From positions 264,345 to 328,344 of the forward strand of contig NZ_FOOC01000003.1 in NCBI RefSeq assembly GCF_900113085.1: a stretch of DNA of 64,000 nt, in the 5' to 3' direction. The notes beneath the pieces were generated by a model, which saw only the letters and a program-made list of their open reading frames with translations, was not told the DNA's origin and ran no database searches. Source of the DNA: Fontimonas thermophila (lineage in GTDB: Bacteria > Pseudomonadota > Gammaproteobacteria > Nevskiales > Nevskiaceae). Both the position numbers and the translations under genes were made by a program. The stretch's first letter is position 1. Every line of letters starts with the position of its first letter. Positions 1-8,557 of this stretch are shown one piece after another.

Positions 1-42
1 GAGCACATCACTATGATGCGCGGCCCTTGTGCGGGGCAAGCG

Positions 43-570
43 ATGAGTATTCCGCGCGAAGTGCGCGCCTCGCTCGCGGTGGCGCAAGAATATCGGTTCT
101 GTGGCGAGCTGGCGGTGACCGCGCTGCCGCGACTGTGTGCGCAGCTCGGCGGCAACGCGTCGGTGTTGCGGATCGATCTGGCGGCCGATGCGCGCAGTGG
201 CTGGCCACGGTTGCATGGCAGCGTGACCAGTGTCGTGGAGCTGGGATGCCAGCGCTGCGGGAGCGAGTATCTCAAGCCCTTGCAGATCGGGATCGATCTG
301 CGGTTCGTTGACAGCGAGGACGAGGAGCGCGCGCTGTTGCCGGACTTCGACCCCTACTGGGTGCAGGATGACCGTCTGCCCCTGCACGAGCTGGTCGAGG
401 ACGAAGTATTGCTGGCGTTGCCGATGCTGCCGCGCTGTCCGACGTGCGAAAATGCCGTCGAGACCGCATCGACGCCGGTGCCGGATGCAGGCGCAAAGCG
501 GGACAACCCCTTTGCGGTGCTCGCACAGGCGCTGGATGCGCATCGGAAAAACGGTCACCACAGGTTTTGA
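43..570 (+). CDS. yceD: YceD/DUF177 family protein (23S rRNA accumulation)
   Basis: This is a 175-residue DUF177 (YceD) protein. The family is linked to large-subunit rRNA accumulation and is nearly always encoded just upstream of rpmF, as it is here. Two cysteine pairs are visible: CxxC at residues 69/72 and CPTC at 132/135. The family signature LVEDEVLLALPMLP lies at about 118-130. ATG codons also occur in frame at 13 and 16. I chose 43 because the family N-terminus aligns best from MSIPREV and a G-rich stretch precedes it. The 36-base gap to rpmF implies co-transcription. The identification comes from sequence and context, and the biochemical role is inferred from the family. Confidence 0.88.
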   Translation: MSIPREVRASLAVAQEYRFCGELAVTALPRLCAQLGGNASVLRIDLAADARSGWPRLHGSVTSVVELGCQRCGSEYLKPLQIGIDLRFVDSEDEERALLPDFDPYWVQDDRLPLHELVEDEVLLALPMLPRCPTCENAVETASTPVPDAGAKRDNPFAVLAQALDAHRKNGHHRF

Positions 571-606
571 GCTGGCGAGGCGGTCACCGCCCGACGGAGT
601 AGAGCA

Positions 607-807
607 ATGGCAGTTCAGGATTCCAAGAAATCGCGCGCGTATCGCGGTCACCGCCACGCGCACTGGAAGCGCAAGGCAAAAGCCCCGGCGCTGTCCACCG
701 ATCCGACCTCGGGCGAAACCCATCGCCGTCATCACGTCACGGCGGATGGCTATTACCGCGGCAAGAAAGTCATCGACAAGGCAGTCGTCGTCGACGCCGG
801 CGACTGA
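607..807 (+). CDS. rpmF: 50S ribosomal protein L32
   Basis: This is a 66-residue, highly basic protein beginning [10 protein letters not shown], the conserved L32 start, followed by the [11 protein letters not shown] region and a GYYRGKKVI segment near the C-terminus. It is a structural protein of the large ribosomal subunit. It lacks the cysteine pairs of zinc-binding L32 forms, so it is the zinc-independent type. It is slightly longer than the usual 56-60 residues. A good ribosome-binding site (GGAG) lies a few bases before the ATG. The neighbours yceD and plsX are the classical rpmF context. Confidence 0.96.
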   Translation: MAVQDSKKSRAYRGHRHAHWKRKAKAPALSTDPTSGETHRRHHVTADGYYRGKKVIDKAVVVDAGD

Positions 808-837
808 ACCTGCGCCCGCTGCGCAGCGGGGTTGCCG

Positions 838-1878
838 ATGAAGGCTCCCGTTGTATTGGCCATTGATGCGATGAGCGGTGACCACGGTCACGAGACGATC
901 GTGGACGCCGCTCTGCTCGCGTTGGCGGCACATCCCGAGCTGCAGATGATTCTGGTCGGCGACGAGCCGACGCTGCTGCGCGATCTGGGCGCTCGTGGCC
1001 GTGCCGGCGAGGCGCGCTTGCGCATCCGCCATGCCAGCGAAGTGGTCGGCATGGACGAGTCGCCTGCCAAGGCGCTGCGCAGCAAGAAAGATTCGTCGAT
1101 GCGCGTTGCCATCGATCTGGTCAAGCAAGGCGTGGCGCATGCGGCTGTGTCGGCCGGTAACACCGGCGCACTGATGGCGACCGCAAAATTTGTGCTCAAG
1201 ACCCTGCCGGGGATCGACCGGCCGGCGATCATCTCGGCGATTCCGTCGATCAACGGTCACGTCCACATGCTTGATCTCGGTGCCAATGCCGAGTGCTCCG
1301 CCGAGCAGCTGCTCCAGTTCGCGGTGATGGGCTCCGCGCTGGTGACGGCGACACTGGGGATCGAGCGGCCCAAGGTCGGTTTGCTCAACATCGGCGAGGA
1401 AGAAATCAAGGGCAACGAAGTCATCAAGCAGGCGGCCCAGCTCCTCCAGGCTTCATCGCTGAACTACATCGGTTTCGTCGAAGGGGATGGCATCTTCCTG
1501 CGTGACATCGATGTCGTCGTCTGCGATGGTTTTGCCGGGAACATCGCGCTCAAGACCGGTGAGGGTGTGGCCCGGCTGATCTATCACTTCATCAGACAGG
1601 AATTCACGCGTTCGATCTTCACGCGCTTTGCGGCGCTGATGGCGCTGCCCGCGCTCAAGGCGCTGGGCAGGAGAATGGATCCGCGCAACTACAACGGCGC
1701 CAGCTTCGTCGGTCTGAATGGGATCGTCATCAAGTCGCATGGCAGCGCCGATACGCAGGCCTTTGCCGCAGCAATCCGGGTCGCCGTGCGGGAAGTCGAG
1801 AATGCGGTGCCGGCGCGCATCACCCGACTGCTGGCAGAGGCGCTGCCGGCGGCGCCGGTTGCGGCTGTAAAGGGTTGA
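838..1878 (+). CDS. plsX: Phosphate acyltransferase PlsX
   Basis: PlsX transfers an acyl group from acyl-ACP to inorganic phosphate, giving acyl-phosphate for membrane phospholipid synthesis. The 346-residue protein opens with VLAIDAMSGDHG, the family N-terminal signature, and carries SAGNTGALMA and LDLGANAEC. I start at ATG 838. A TTG two codons earlier (832) is also open but less likely. It follows rpmF by 30 bases in an apparent yceD-rpmF-plsX operon. Unlike in Escherichia coli or Pseudomonas, no fabH or fabD follows; the next gene is convergent. Confidence 0.95.
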   Translation: MKAPVVLAIDAMSGDHGHETIVDAALLALAAHPELQMILVGDEPTLLRDLGARGRAGEARLRIRHASEVVGMDESPAKALRSKKDSSMRVAIDLVKQGVAHAAVSAGNTGALMATAKFVLKTLPGIDRPAIISAIPSINGHVHMLDLGANAECSAEQLLQFAVMGSALVTATLGIERPKVGLLNIGEEEIKGNEVIKQAAQLLQASSLNYIGFVEGDGIFLRDIDVVVCDGFAGNIALKTGEGVARLIYHFIRQEFTRSIFTRFAALMALPALKALGRRMDPRNYNGASFVGLNGIVIKSHGSADTQAFAAAIRVAVREVENAVPARITRLLAEALPAAPVAAVKG

Positions 1879-1900
1879 ACGTTCCGCCGTCGTGCCGGAT

Positions 1901-2674
1901 CTACGCAGGGCTCATGGCCTGCGCGATCAGACTGGCCCCCATCAGCATGGTCAGGGCCTCGTAGGCGCGCTTGATGAAGCGATTGCCTCGCAGCAGTCCC
2001 AGATGCGCGCCGGCATAGCCGCCGGCCAGACCGCCGATCACCAGCGCCGGAACCCACGTCCAGGCCACCGGTCCGGCAAGACTTGCGGTGATTGCGCCGG
2101 CCCCATTCCACACCAGGCCCACCATGATCATCGTGATGGCGACCGCCTGGCGGTAGTCGCAGCCGAACCAGGTCAGGAACAGCAGCGTGGTGAATACCCC
2201 TGGGCCGGATGGCACCAGGCCCGTGAGCCAGCCGACACCGAACGTCCACAGGCCACCGAGCAGCAGGCCGCGGCCCTTCCGGTTCTTCGGCGCATGTTCG
2301 AGTCCGAGTTGAGGCCGAAAGACCGAGTACAACCCGAGTGCGATGTTGATCGTCCCGAATATCAGCTTGCCTGGGCGATCGGGGATTTCGAGCGCAAGGC
2401 GCGTGCCGAGAACGACACCTGGCAGACCGAGCCCTGTCATCATGGCAACGAATCGCAGATCGAGCGCGTTTTCGCGCAAGTGCCGCGCCGTCGAGCCGAT
2501 CCCCAGCGCGACGACCGCCACCTTATGGGTGGCCACTGCACCGGCAAACGGCAGGCCGAGCAGGATCAGCGCGGGAAACTGCAATAGCCCGGCACCGCCG
2601 CCGGCCAATGCGGAGAAGAAGCTCGCAAGAAAACCCAGGATGATGAGTCCGACCCATTGCATGGGAGCGTCCAT
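1901..2674 (-). CDS. TSUP family membrane permease (TauE/SafE type)
   Basis: This is a 257-residue, very hydrophobic protein of the TSUP (TauE/SafE, DUF81) family. Members move sulfite, sulfoacetate or related anions across the inner membrane. About eight membrane segments can be seen. The N-terminal repeat begins with LGFLASFFSALAGGGAGLL, the glycine-rich loop typical of the family, and a related SGPGVFTT motif starts the second half. It lies 81 bases downstream of gspF on the same strand and convergent with plsX, and it does not look functionally tied to either. ATG at 2662 is an alternative start. The substrate cannot be read from the sequence. Confidence 0.82.
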   Translation of the reverse strand: MDAPMQWVGLIILGFLASFFSALAGGGAGLLQFPALILLGLPFAGAVATHKVAVVALGIGSTARHLRENALDLRFVAMMTGLGLPGVVLGTRLALEIPDRPGKLIFGTINIALGLYSVFRPQLGLEHAPKNRKGRGLLLGGLWTFGVGWLTGLVPSGPGVFTTLLFLTWFGCDYRQAVAITMIMVGLVWNGAGAITASLAGPVAWTWVPALVIGGLAGGYAGAHLGLLRGNRFIKRAYEALTMLMGASLIAQAMSPA

Positions 2675-2755
2675 CGGTGCAGGTCCTGATTGGGATGGTT
2701 GGGTCGTGGTGACGATGCGTGCGCGAAGCCGCGCGGCGGATACGGAAGATGTTCT

Positions 2756-3970
2756 TTACCTGACGAGCTGGTTGAGATCGAAGATCGGCAGCAGGATCGC
2801 GAGCACGATCAGCAACACGACGCCGCCCATCACCAGAATCAATGCCGGTTCGAAGACGCCCATCATCGCAGCGACGAGGGTTTCCACTTCGCGTTCCTGA
2901 TTCTCGGCGGCGCGGTCGAGCATTTCGTCGAGGCGCCCGGACGACTCACCGCTGGCAATCAGATGCACCGTGATCGGCGGAAACAGCTTGCTTGCGGCCA
3001 GCGAGCGCGCCAACGGCGCGCCTTCTCGTACCTTGATGGCCGCGGCCTCGATGGCGTCGCGCATCGGCAGATTGGTGACGACCTGTGTGCCGATGCGTAG
3101 CGCTTCGAGAATCGGGACTCCGCTGCCGAAGAGAATGCCAAGCGTGCGGGTGAAGCGGCCGGTATTGGATCCGCGCACGAGGCGTCCGACCAGCGGCAGG
3201 CGCAGTGCTAGATGATGCACTCGGCGCCGGAAGCCTTCCCTGCGCAACAGACGGTGAAAGACGAAGGCACCGAGCGCGAACAGACCCAGCAGATGAAACC
3301 CGTAATGCCGGAGGAAGTCCGACAATGCGATCAGGCCACGGGTGAGCGGCGGTAGCTCGGCGTCGATGCTGGTAAACACTTCCACGACCTGGGGGACGAC
3401 ATAGGTCAGCAGCAGCACGACGACCGTGATGGCGACGAAGGTGAGGATCGCCGGATAAACCGCCGCGAGCATGATTTTCTGCTGCATGATCTGACGACGT
3501 TCGACGTAGTCGGCCAGGCGCTCGAGGATGTCATCGAGCTGCCCGGACTGCTCGCCGGCCTCGACCGTGGCGCGGAACAGCTTCGGAAATGCATGGGGAA
3601 ACTGTTCGAGCGACTGCGCCAGCGAATGGCCCTCGACGATACCGGCGCGCACGCCCAGCGCGATGCGTTTGACCCGCTTGCTCTCGCTCTGCTCGGAGAC
3701 GGCGGCCAGGGCTTCGTCGAGCGGAAGACCGGAGCGGACCAGCGTGGCGAGCTGGCGCGTGAACAGGGCCAGTTCCGTGTTGCGGATGCCTCCCCGGTGA
3801 CGGAAGAGTCTGCTGCGTGCGTCCTGTGACTCGCTGACCTCGCGCAACTCGATCGGGGTCAGTCCGCGCTCGCGCAGCAGTTGACGGGCATGCCGCTGCG
3901 TGTCGCCTTCGATCAGTCCACGGGTTTCGCGGCCGTGCGCATCGAGTGCGCTGTACTCGTAGGCCGCCAT
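2756..3970 (-). CDS. gspF: Type II secretion inner-membrane platform protein GspF
   Basis: GspF is the polytopic inner-membrane protein of the type II secretion assembly platform and contacts the ATPase GspE. The 404-residue product has an N-terminal cytoplasmic region (MAAYEYSALDAHGRE, typical of the family). Two T2SSF domains follow at roughly residues 70-195 and 275-397. Membrane segments lie near 176-198, 222-243 and 376-396. The start is only 3 bases after the gspE stop, so the two are surely co-translated. It is the last gsp gene here; no gspG-M follow. Confidence 0.95.
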   Translation of the reverse strand: MAAYEYSALDAHGRETRGLIEGDTQRHARQLLRERGLTPIELREVSESQDARSRLFRHRGGIRNTELALFTRQLATLVRSGLPLDEALAAVSEQSESKRVKRIALGVRAGIVEGHSLAQSLEQFPHAFPKLFRATVEAGEQSGQLDDILERLADYVERRQIMQQKIMLAAVYPAILTFVAITVVVLLLTYVVPQVVEVFTSIDAELPPLTRGLIALSDFLRHYGFHLLGLFALGAFVFHRLLRREGFRRRVHHLALRLPLVGRLVRGSNTGRFTRTLGILFGSGVPILEALRIGTQVVTNLPMRDAIEAAAIKVREGAPLARSLAASKLFPPITVHLIASGESSGRLDEMLDRAAENQEREVETLVAAMMGVFEPALILVMGGVVLLIVLAILLPIFDLNQLVR

Positions 3971-3973
3971 GGC

Positions 3974-5458
3974 TCACTCTTCGATGGTCACGCGCAGCAC
4001 TTCGCGCAATGTGGTCTGACCCGCGAGTACCTTGTTGCGGCCGGACTGCAGGATGCCGGGCCCCCGGGTGCGCGCATAGGCTTCCAGCGCCTGTTCGGAA
4101 GCATTGTCATGGATCATCGCCTCGAGTTTGCGGTCGATCTCGATGATCTCATGAATGCCCGTGCGGCCGAGAAAACCGATGTGCCGGCACTGCGGGCAAC
4201 CGACGGGTTTGTAGAGCGTGAGGCTGCGGGCGGGATCGACGCCGAGCTGTTCTTTCTCGACCGTGCTGGCTTCGTACGGCTGTTTGCAGGCGGCGCACAG
4301 CTGGCGCACCAGACGCTGGGCCATCAGTCCGATCAGGGAAGACGACAGCTGATAAGGCTCAACGCCCATGTCACGTAAACGTGTCACCGCCCCGACGGCG
4401 GTGTTGGTGTGCAAGGTCGACAGCACGAGATGGCCGGTCTGCGAGGCCTGCACTGCGATCTGCGCCGTTTCCAGATCGCGGATCTCGCCGACCATGACCA
4501 CGTCGGGATCCTGACGCAGGATCGCGCGCAAGCCGCGTGCGAACGTCATCTCCACTTTGGTATTGACCTGGGTCTGGCCGACACCGTCGATGTAGTATTC
4601 GATCGGATCCTCGACCGTCATGATGTTGCGTGTACGGTCATTGAGCACGGACAGCGCGGAATAGAGCGTCGTCGTCTTGCCGGACCCAGTCGGCCCGGTG
4701 ACCAGCAGAATGCCGTACGGGCGATGGATGATGCGCTTGAGCGTCGTGATCTGCTGCTCGTCGAGTCCGAGTTGTTCGAGGTCGAGCCGCTCGGTTTGCT
4801 TGTCGAGGATGCGCATGACCACGCGTTCGTGGTTCTGCCCGGTGGGGATCGTGGAGACGCGCACGTCGACCTTGCGTCCACCGAAGGCGCGCGAGATACG
4901 GCCATCCTGGGGTAGTCGTTTCTCGGCGATGTCGAGCTTGGCCATGACCTTGATGCGCGATACCAACCGCGGCGCCAGACTTTTGGGCGGGGACATCACT
5001 TCGCGTAGAACGCCGTCGACGCGGAAGCGGATTTGCAGCCGCGACTCGAAACTCTCGATGTGGATGTCCGAGGCGTTCTCGCGGATTGCTTCGACGAGCA
5101 ACCCATTGATGAACTTGATGATCGGGGCATCGTCGTCGGATTCGAGCAGATCCTGATTTTCCTGCAGGGCCTGCGCCAGTGCGTCCAGATCCGCTGGCTC
5201 CTCGTCGAGTCCCTCGATCAGGCTTGCGGTTGTGGTCGTCTGTCCCTCGTAGGTGCGCGACAGCAAGGCATCGAATTCTTGTGCCGTCACAGTGTGCAGA
5301 CGCAGCGGGCGGCCGACGTAGCGGCGTGTCTCCTGGATGGCATCGATCGACACGCCCGGACGGGCGACGGCGATGACATGATCGCCACGATCTTCCGTAA
5401 CGATCAGCCCGTGGCGTTTGGCGAAGGTGAACGGTGGTCGCCGCAGGACGGACTCCAT
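3974..5458 (-). CDS. gspE: Type II secretion ATPase GspE
   Basis: This is the cytoplasmic hexameric ATPase that powers type II pseudopilus assembly. The 494-residue protein has an N-terminal GspE domain (about 1-110) and Walker A GPTGSGKTT at 264-272. It also has an Asp-box region near 290, Walker B around 326-336 (DPDVVMVGEIRD), and a zinc-binding tetracysteine loop with CxxC at 388/391 and 421/424. That loop separates GspE from PilT-type ATPases. The reading frame is open 56 codons further upstream, but that part overlaps gspD and looks like non-coding read-through. MESVLRRPPF at 5458 matches the family start. Order gspC-D-E-F, all on the minus strand. Confidence 0.95.
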   Translation of the reverse strand: MESVLRRPPFTFAKRHGLIVTEDRGDHVIAVARPGVSIDAIQETRRYVGRPLRLHTVTAQEFDALLSRTYEGQTTTTASLIEGLDEEPADLDALAQALQENQDLLESDDDAPIIKFINGLLVEAIRENASDIHIESFESRLQIRFRVDGVLREVMSPPKSLAPRLVSRIKVMAKLDIAEKRLPQDGRISRAFGGRKVDVRVSTIPTGQNHERVVMRILDKQTERLDLEQLGLDEQQITTLKRIIHRPYGILLVTGPTGSGKTTTLYSALSVLNDRTRNIMTVEDPIEYYIDGVGQTQVNTKVEMTFARGLRAILRQDPDVVMVGEIRDLETAQIAVQASQTGHLVLSTLHTNTAVGAVTRLRDMGVEPYQLSSSLIGLMAQRLVRQLCAACKQPYEASTVEKEQLGVDPARSLTLYKPVGCPQCRHIGFLGRTGIHEIIEIDRKLEAMIHDNASEQALEAYARTRGPGILQSGRNKVLAGQTTLREVLRVTIEE

Positions 5459-5492
5459 GGTGCAGGCTGAGTCAGAGGCGTCGGTTGCGGGC

Positions 5493-7559
5493 TCAGTCCG
5501 GCGTATCGGTGGCACGCGGTGCCGTCGGATCGGCGGGTTGCTTGTTCCCTGATGCACCGGTCGCATCCTCGATCGTCGCCGGCGGTGTCGTGGAGGAGGG
5601 CACAGATGGTTCCTCGCCCCATTCATGCAGCGGGCGCAGGATCGGGCGCTGGCTGCCGATCAGCGGACCGGCGCCGGTTGCGGCATCGACCTGGGCCTGG
5701 CGTACGGCGTCGTATTTCTTGCGCGTGTAATAGTCGCTCTGGATGCGTTTGCGCAGGATCGACGGCCGGATGAACAGCATCAGGTTGCGCTTGGTTTTGT
5801 CCACCGAGCGATATTTGAACAACGCGCCGAGCAACGGGATTTCGCTGATGAAGGGGACGCCGCGCTGGGTATCGATGATCTGATCGTCGATCAGACCGGC
5901 GATGACCAGGATCTGGCCGCTTTCGACGCTGACGACATTGGTCAGCGTGCGTTTGTTGGTGATCAGGTCGGAGGCACCGGCGCGGCCGCTCGACAGGCTC
6001 GAGACTTCGAGATTGAGCTTGAGTTTGACCGAATCGGCATCGCCGTTGATCTGCGGTGTCACCGACAGGCTCAGGCCGACATCCTTGCGCTCGATCGTCT
6101 GGAACGGGTTGACCGAACTGTTGCTGGTCCCGGTGTTGGTGAACTGGCCGGTGAGGAACGGCACTTCCTGGCCGACCGAGAATTTGGCCTCCTCGTTGTC
6201 CAGGGTGACCAGCGTCGGTGTCGACAGGACGTTGGAATCTCCATCGCCCTTGAGGGCCTTGAGCAGCAGGCCGAAGGTGGTGCCGTTGTCGCCCCCATCC
6301 TTGCCGAGCACGACATTGACTCCCTGGCCCAGTGCGCCGGCAGCAGCACGCTCGTTGCCGGAGGAAGCAAGGGTACCGAGAGCAGCCAGGGTGTTCGGAT
6401 CCAGGATGCCCGCAGCGGCGATACGATCGCCGTTGAACACGGCCCAGTCGATACCGAGCTGGCTCGACTTGTTGGCGCTGACCTCGGCGAGGATGGCTTC
6501 GACCAGCACCTGCGCGCGCTGGATGTCGAGCTGCGCGATCACGTTGCGGATCTGCTTCATCGTCTTCGGCGGGGCCGTGATGATGAGCGCGTTGGTGTCC
6601 TTGTCGGCGAGCACCCGCGTGCGTTCGTAGGTCCCGCCGCCGCTGGCGGCCGCTGGTGCCGCGGTCGCACTGCCACCCGACCGTTCGTTCTGGCTGACCT
6701 GCTGCGCGTAACCCTCGAGGATCGGGGCCAGGTTTTCGGCGCTGGCATGACGCAGATAGACGACCTGGGTGGCCCCATCGTCGCTCAATGGGATGTCGAG
6801 CTGGCGGATGATCTCGCCGAATTTCTGGCGCTCGGTCTTGTCGCCGCCGACGAGGATGCTGTTGGTGCGTTCGTCGGCGATGATCGTCGCCGGTTTCGCA
6901 GTCGGGTCGGTCTGCTTGTCCTGTTGCGTCAGCGCCGTCAGGATGCGCACGACCTCACTGGCCGCCGCGTGTTGCAGGCGGATGTATTCGATCTCGCGGT
7001 CGCCGGCCTGATCCATCTGCGCGATCAGCCGGCCGATGCGCTCGACGTTGGCCGCGCGGTCGGAAATGATCAGGGTGTTGTTGGCCTGGTAGGCGGCGAG
7101 ATGACCCCATTGTGGAACCAAGGGGCGCAGGATCGGGACCAGCTGCGCGGCATTGATGTTCTGCAACTGATAGACGTGGGTGACGATTTCGTCGATCGGG
7201 CGGCCCGCGCCTGTGCCGTAACGCGCGCTGCCTTCCTGGCGGGCGTTGGCCTCGGGGATGATCTTGATCGTGTCTCCGGCCGGAACCGCGGCAAAACCGT
7301 TGACGGCCAGCACGGCGAGAAAAGTCTCGTAGAGACCGGCCGCATCCATCGGCGAGGAGCTGATCACCGTGACCTTGCCCTTGACGCGGGCATCGACGAT
7401 GAAGTTCTTGCCGGTGACCTCGCTGACCGTCGCGATCAGTGTGCTGATGTCGGCGTCCTTGAGGTTGAGCGTGATGTCTGCCCGCGCCGGCAGGGTCGCG
7501 CAGAGTAGCAGGACGATGGCGACGGCGGCGCCAGTACGCGAGAATGGGCGGCGGATCAT
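5493..7559 (-). CDS. gspD: Type II secretion outer-membrane secretin GspD
   Basis: GspD forms the large outer-membrane channel of the type II secretion system. The 688-residue precursor has a signal peptide of about 27 residues (cleavage near ARA-DITLN) and an N0 domain starting ITLNLKDADISTLI. Three N-domain repeats follow, including YQLQNINAAQLVPIL and the VVYLRHASAENLA repeat. The C-terminal secretin domain contains the conserved VPFISEIPLLGALF near residues 590-605. A hydrophilic tail of about 70 residues rich in Pro, Thr and Ser closes the protein and may be a pilotin-binding region. It sits between gspC (1-base gap) and gspE (34-base gap). Confidence 0.95.
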   Translation of the reverse strand: MIRRPFSRTGAAVAIVLLLCATLPARADITLNLKDADISTLIATVSEVTGKNFIVDARVKGKVTVISSSPMDAAGLYETFLAVLAVNGFAAVPAGDTIKIIPEANARQEGSARYGTGAGRPIDEIVTHVYQLQNINAAQLVPILRPLVPQWGHLAAYQANNTLIISDRAANVERIGRLIAQMDQAGDREIEYIRLQHAAASEVVRILTALTQQDKQTDPTAKPATIIADERTNSILVGGDKTERQKFGEIIRQLDIPLSDDGATQVVYLRHASAENLAPILEGYAQQVSQNERSGGSATAAPAAASGGGTYERTRVLADKDTNALIITAPPKTMKQIRNVIAQLDIQRAQVLVEAILAEVSANKSSQLGIDWAVFNGDRIAAAGILDPNTLAALGTLASSGNERAAAGALGQGVNVVLGKDGGDNGTTFGLLLKALKGDGDSNVLSTPTLVTLDNEEAKFSVGQEVPFLTGQFTNTGTSNSSVNPFQTIERKDVGLSLSVTPQINGDADSVKLKLNLEVSSLSSGRAGASDLITNKRTLTNVVSVESGQILVIAGLIDDQIIDTQRGVPFISEIPLLGALFKYRSVDKTKRNLMLFIRPSILRKRIQSDYYTRKKYDAVRQAQVDAATGAGPLIGSQRPILRPLHEWGEEPSVPSSTTPPATIEDATGASGNKQPADPTAPRATDTPD

Positions 7560-7560
7560 G

Positions 7561-8448
7561 TCAGTTCAAGCTCAGGTTCAACGTCTGTACCTGACCTCCG
7601 CGCTCGATCGTCAATGTGATCGCGTTGGCCTGGCTTAAGTCCCCCAGCAGCTGTAGCGCCTTCTGGTTATCGTCCAATTGTACGCCATTGACTGCGGTGA
7701 CCAGGTCGCCGGGGCGCAGCCCCAACTGCTGGAAGGCTTCGCGCTCACGGCCTGGATAGATGCGATAGCCACGCAGTTGGCCGTTGACGTTCGCCGGTTG
7801 CACGCGCAGATAGTTCGAAGCCTTGGTCGGATCACTGAGGATCTCGTCGCGGATCTGGCCCAGGAGTTGCGCAGTGCTGCCGTCGCCAGGCCCGCGATCG
7901 ACTGGGGTATTGGCGGCTGGAGCCGTGCTCGGCGCATCCTTGTTCAGCCGGAGCGTCTCGAACTGGCCGTTGCGCGACAGGATCACCCGGTCGGGGAAGA
8001 TGGCGTGCAGGCTGACGCCGGCGATGACGTCGTCGCCGATGGCATAGGGTTTTTCGTCGCCCCCATCCTTGGCGATCAGCGCGCGTGATTCGGCTGCGGA
8101 GCCGGCCAAGATGCCGAGCAGTGTCAACGACAGGCGGGTCTCGGGAGCCTGTTCGACACGGCTGCCGGTTTGCGGTGCCGCGTAGCGGCCGAACAGTTCG
8201 GATCCGATCAGTTTGTCGATGTCCGCGGATGCCGTCTCGTGCTGGCGCGTCTGTGCGGGTTGCAGCGAGGGCAGCTGCCAGCGGGCTGCCTCCGGCTCCG
8301 GCACCAGTGACCAGACCAGTTGCGCGAGCAGCCAGGCCGCCGTGATCGTCAAGACCAGATTGGCCACAGGCGGCAGGGCGCGACCGTAGCGCTCGTAAAT
8401 CCGCACGAGTGACTCGACGTTCAAGGTGCTGGGCATGGTCCGCATCAT
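7561..8448 (-). CDS. gspC: Type II secretion clamp protein GspC with C-terminal PDZ domain
   Basis: GspC links the inner-membrane platform to the secretin. The 295-residue product has one membrane segment at about 27-47, a Pro/Gln-rich linker and the homology region (SLTLLGILAG ... ALIAKDG, about 95-165). A C-terminal PDZ domain follows, with GLRPGDLVTAVNGVQL near residues 255-270. The start is uncertain: ATGs at 8448, 8445 and 8436 are all possible. The open frame upstream to 8673 crosses the divergent cyclase gene and is rejected. It heads the gspC-D-E-F operon and is divergent from the CHASE2 cyclase. Confidence 0.9.
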   Translation of the reverse strand: MMRTMPSTLNVESLVRIYERYGRALPPVANLVLTITAAWLLAQLVWSLVPEPEAARWQLPSLQPAQTRQHETASADIDKLIGSELFGRYAAPQTGSRVEQAPETRLSLTLLGILAGSAAESRALIAKDGGDEKPYAIGDDVIAGVSLHAIFPDRVILSRNGQFETLRLNKDAPSTAPAANTPVDRGPGDGSTAQLLGQIRDEILSDPTKASNYLRVQPANVNGQLRGYRIYPGREREAFQQLGLRPGDLVTAVNGVQLDDNQKALQLLGDLSQANAITLTIERGGQVQTLNLSLN

Positions 8449-8557
8449 AACCGACCCCGCTGCGGCTTCCGTAGCGGTGATGCGGGTTTGCCGCCATACC
8501 GCCACTTTAGTAACGTCCCGATCCAATCGCCATGGCCGGTTTTGCCTGGGGGAGCCC
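8449..8557. promoter_or_regulatory. Divergent promoter region between gspC operon and CHASE2 cyclase
   Basis: This 109-base interval separates the gspC-D-E-F operon (leftward) from the cyclase gene (rightward), so it must carry both promoters. Just before the cyclase GTG lies GGGGGAG, a strong ribosome-binding site. Hexamers with weak resemblance to -10 boxes occur (for example TACTAA read leftward), but none has a convincing -35 partner. Exact promoters cannot be assigned by eye. Confidence 0.45.

Noticed and set aside
5625..7508. 627-codon open frame antisense to gspD
   Set aside because: Mirror frame of the secretin gene, rich in Asp, Arg and Gln from complementary codons.
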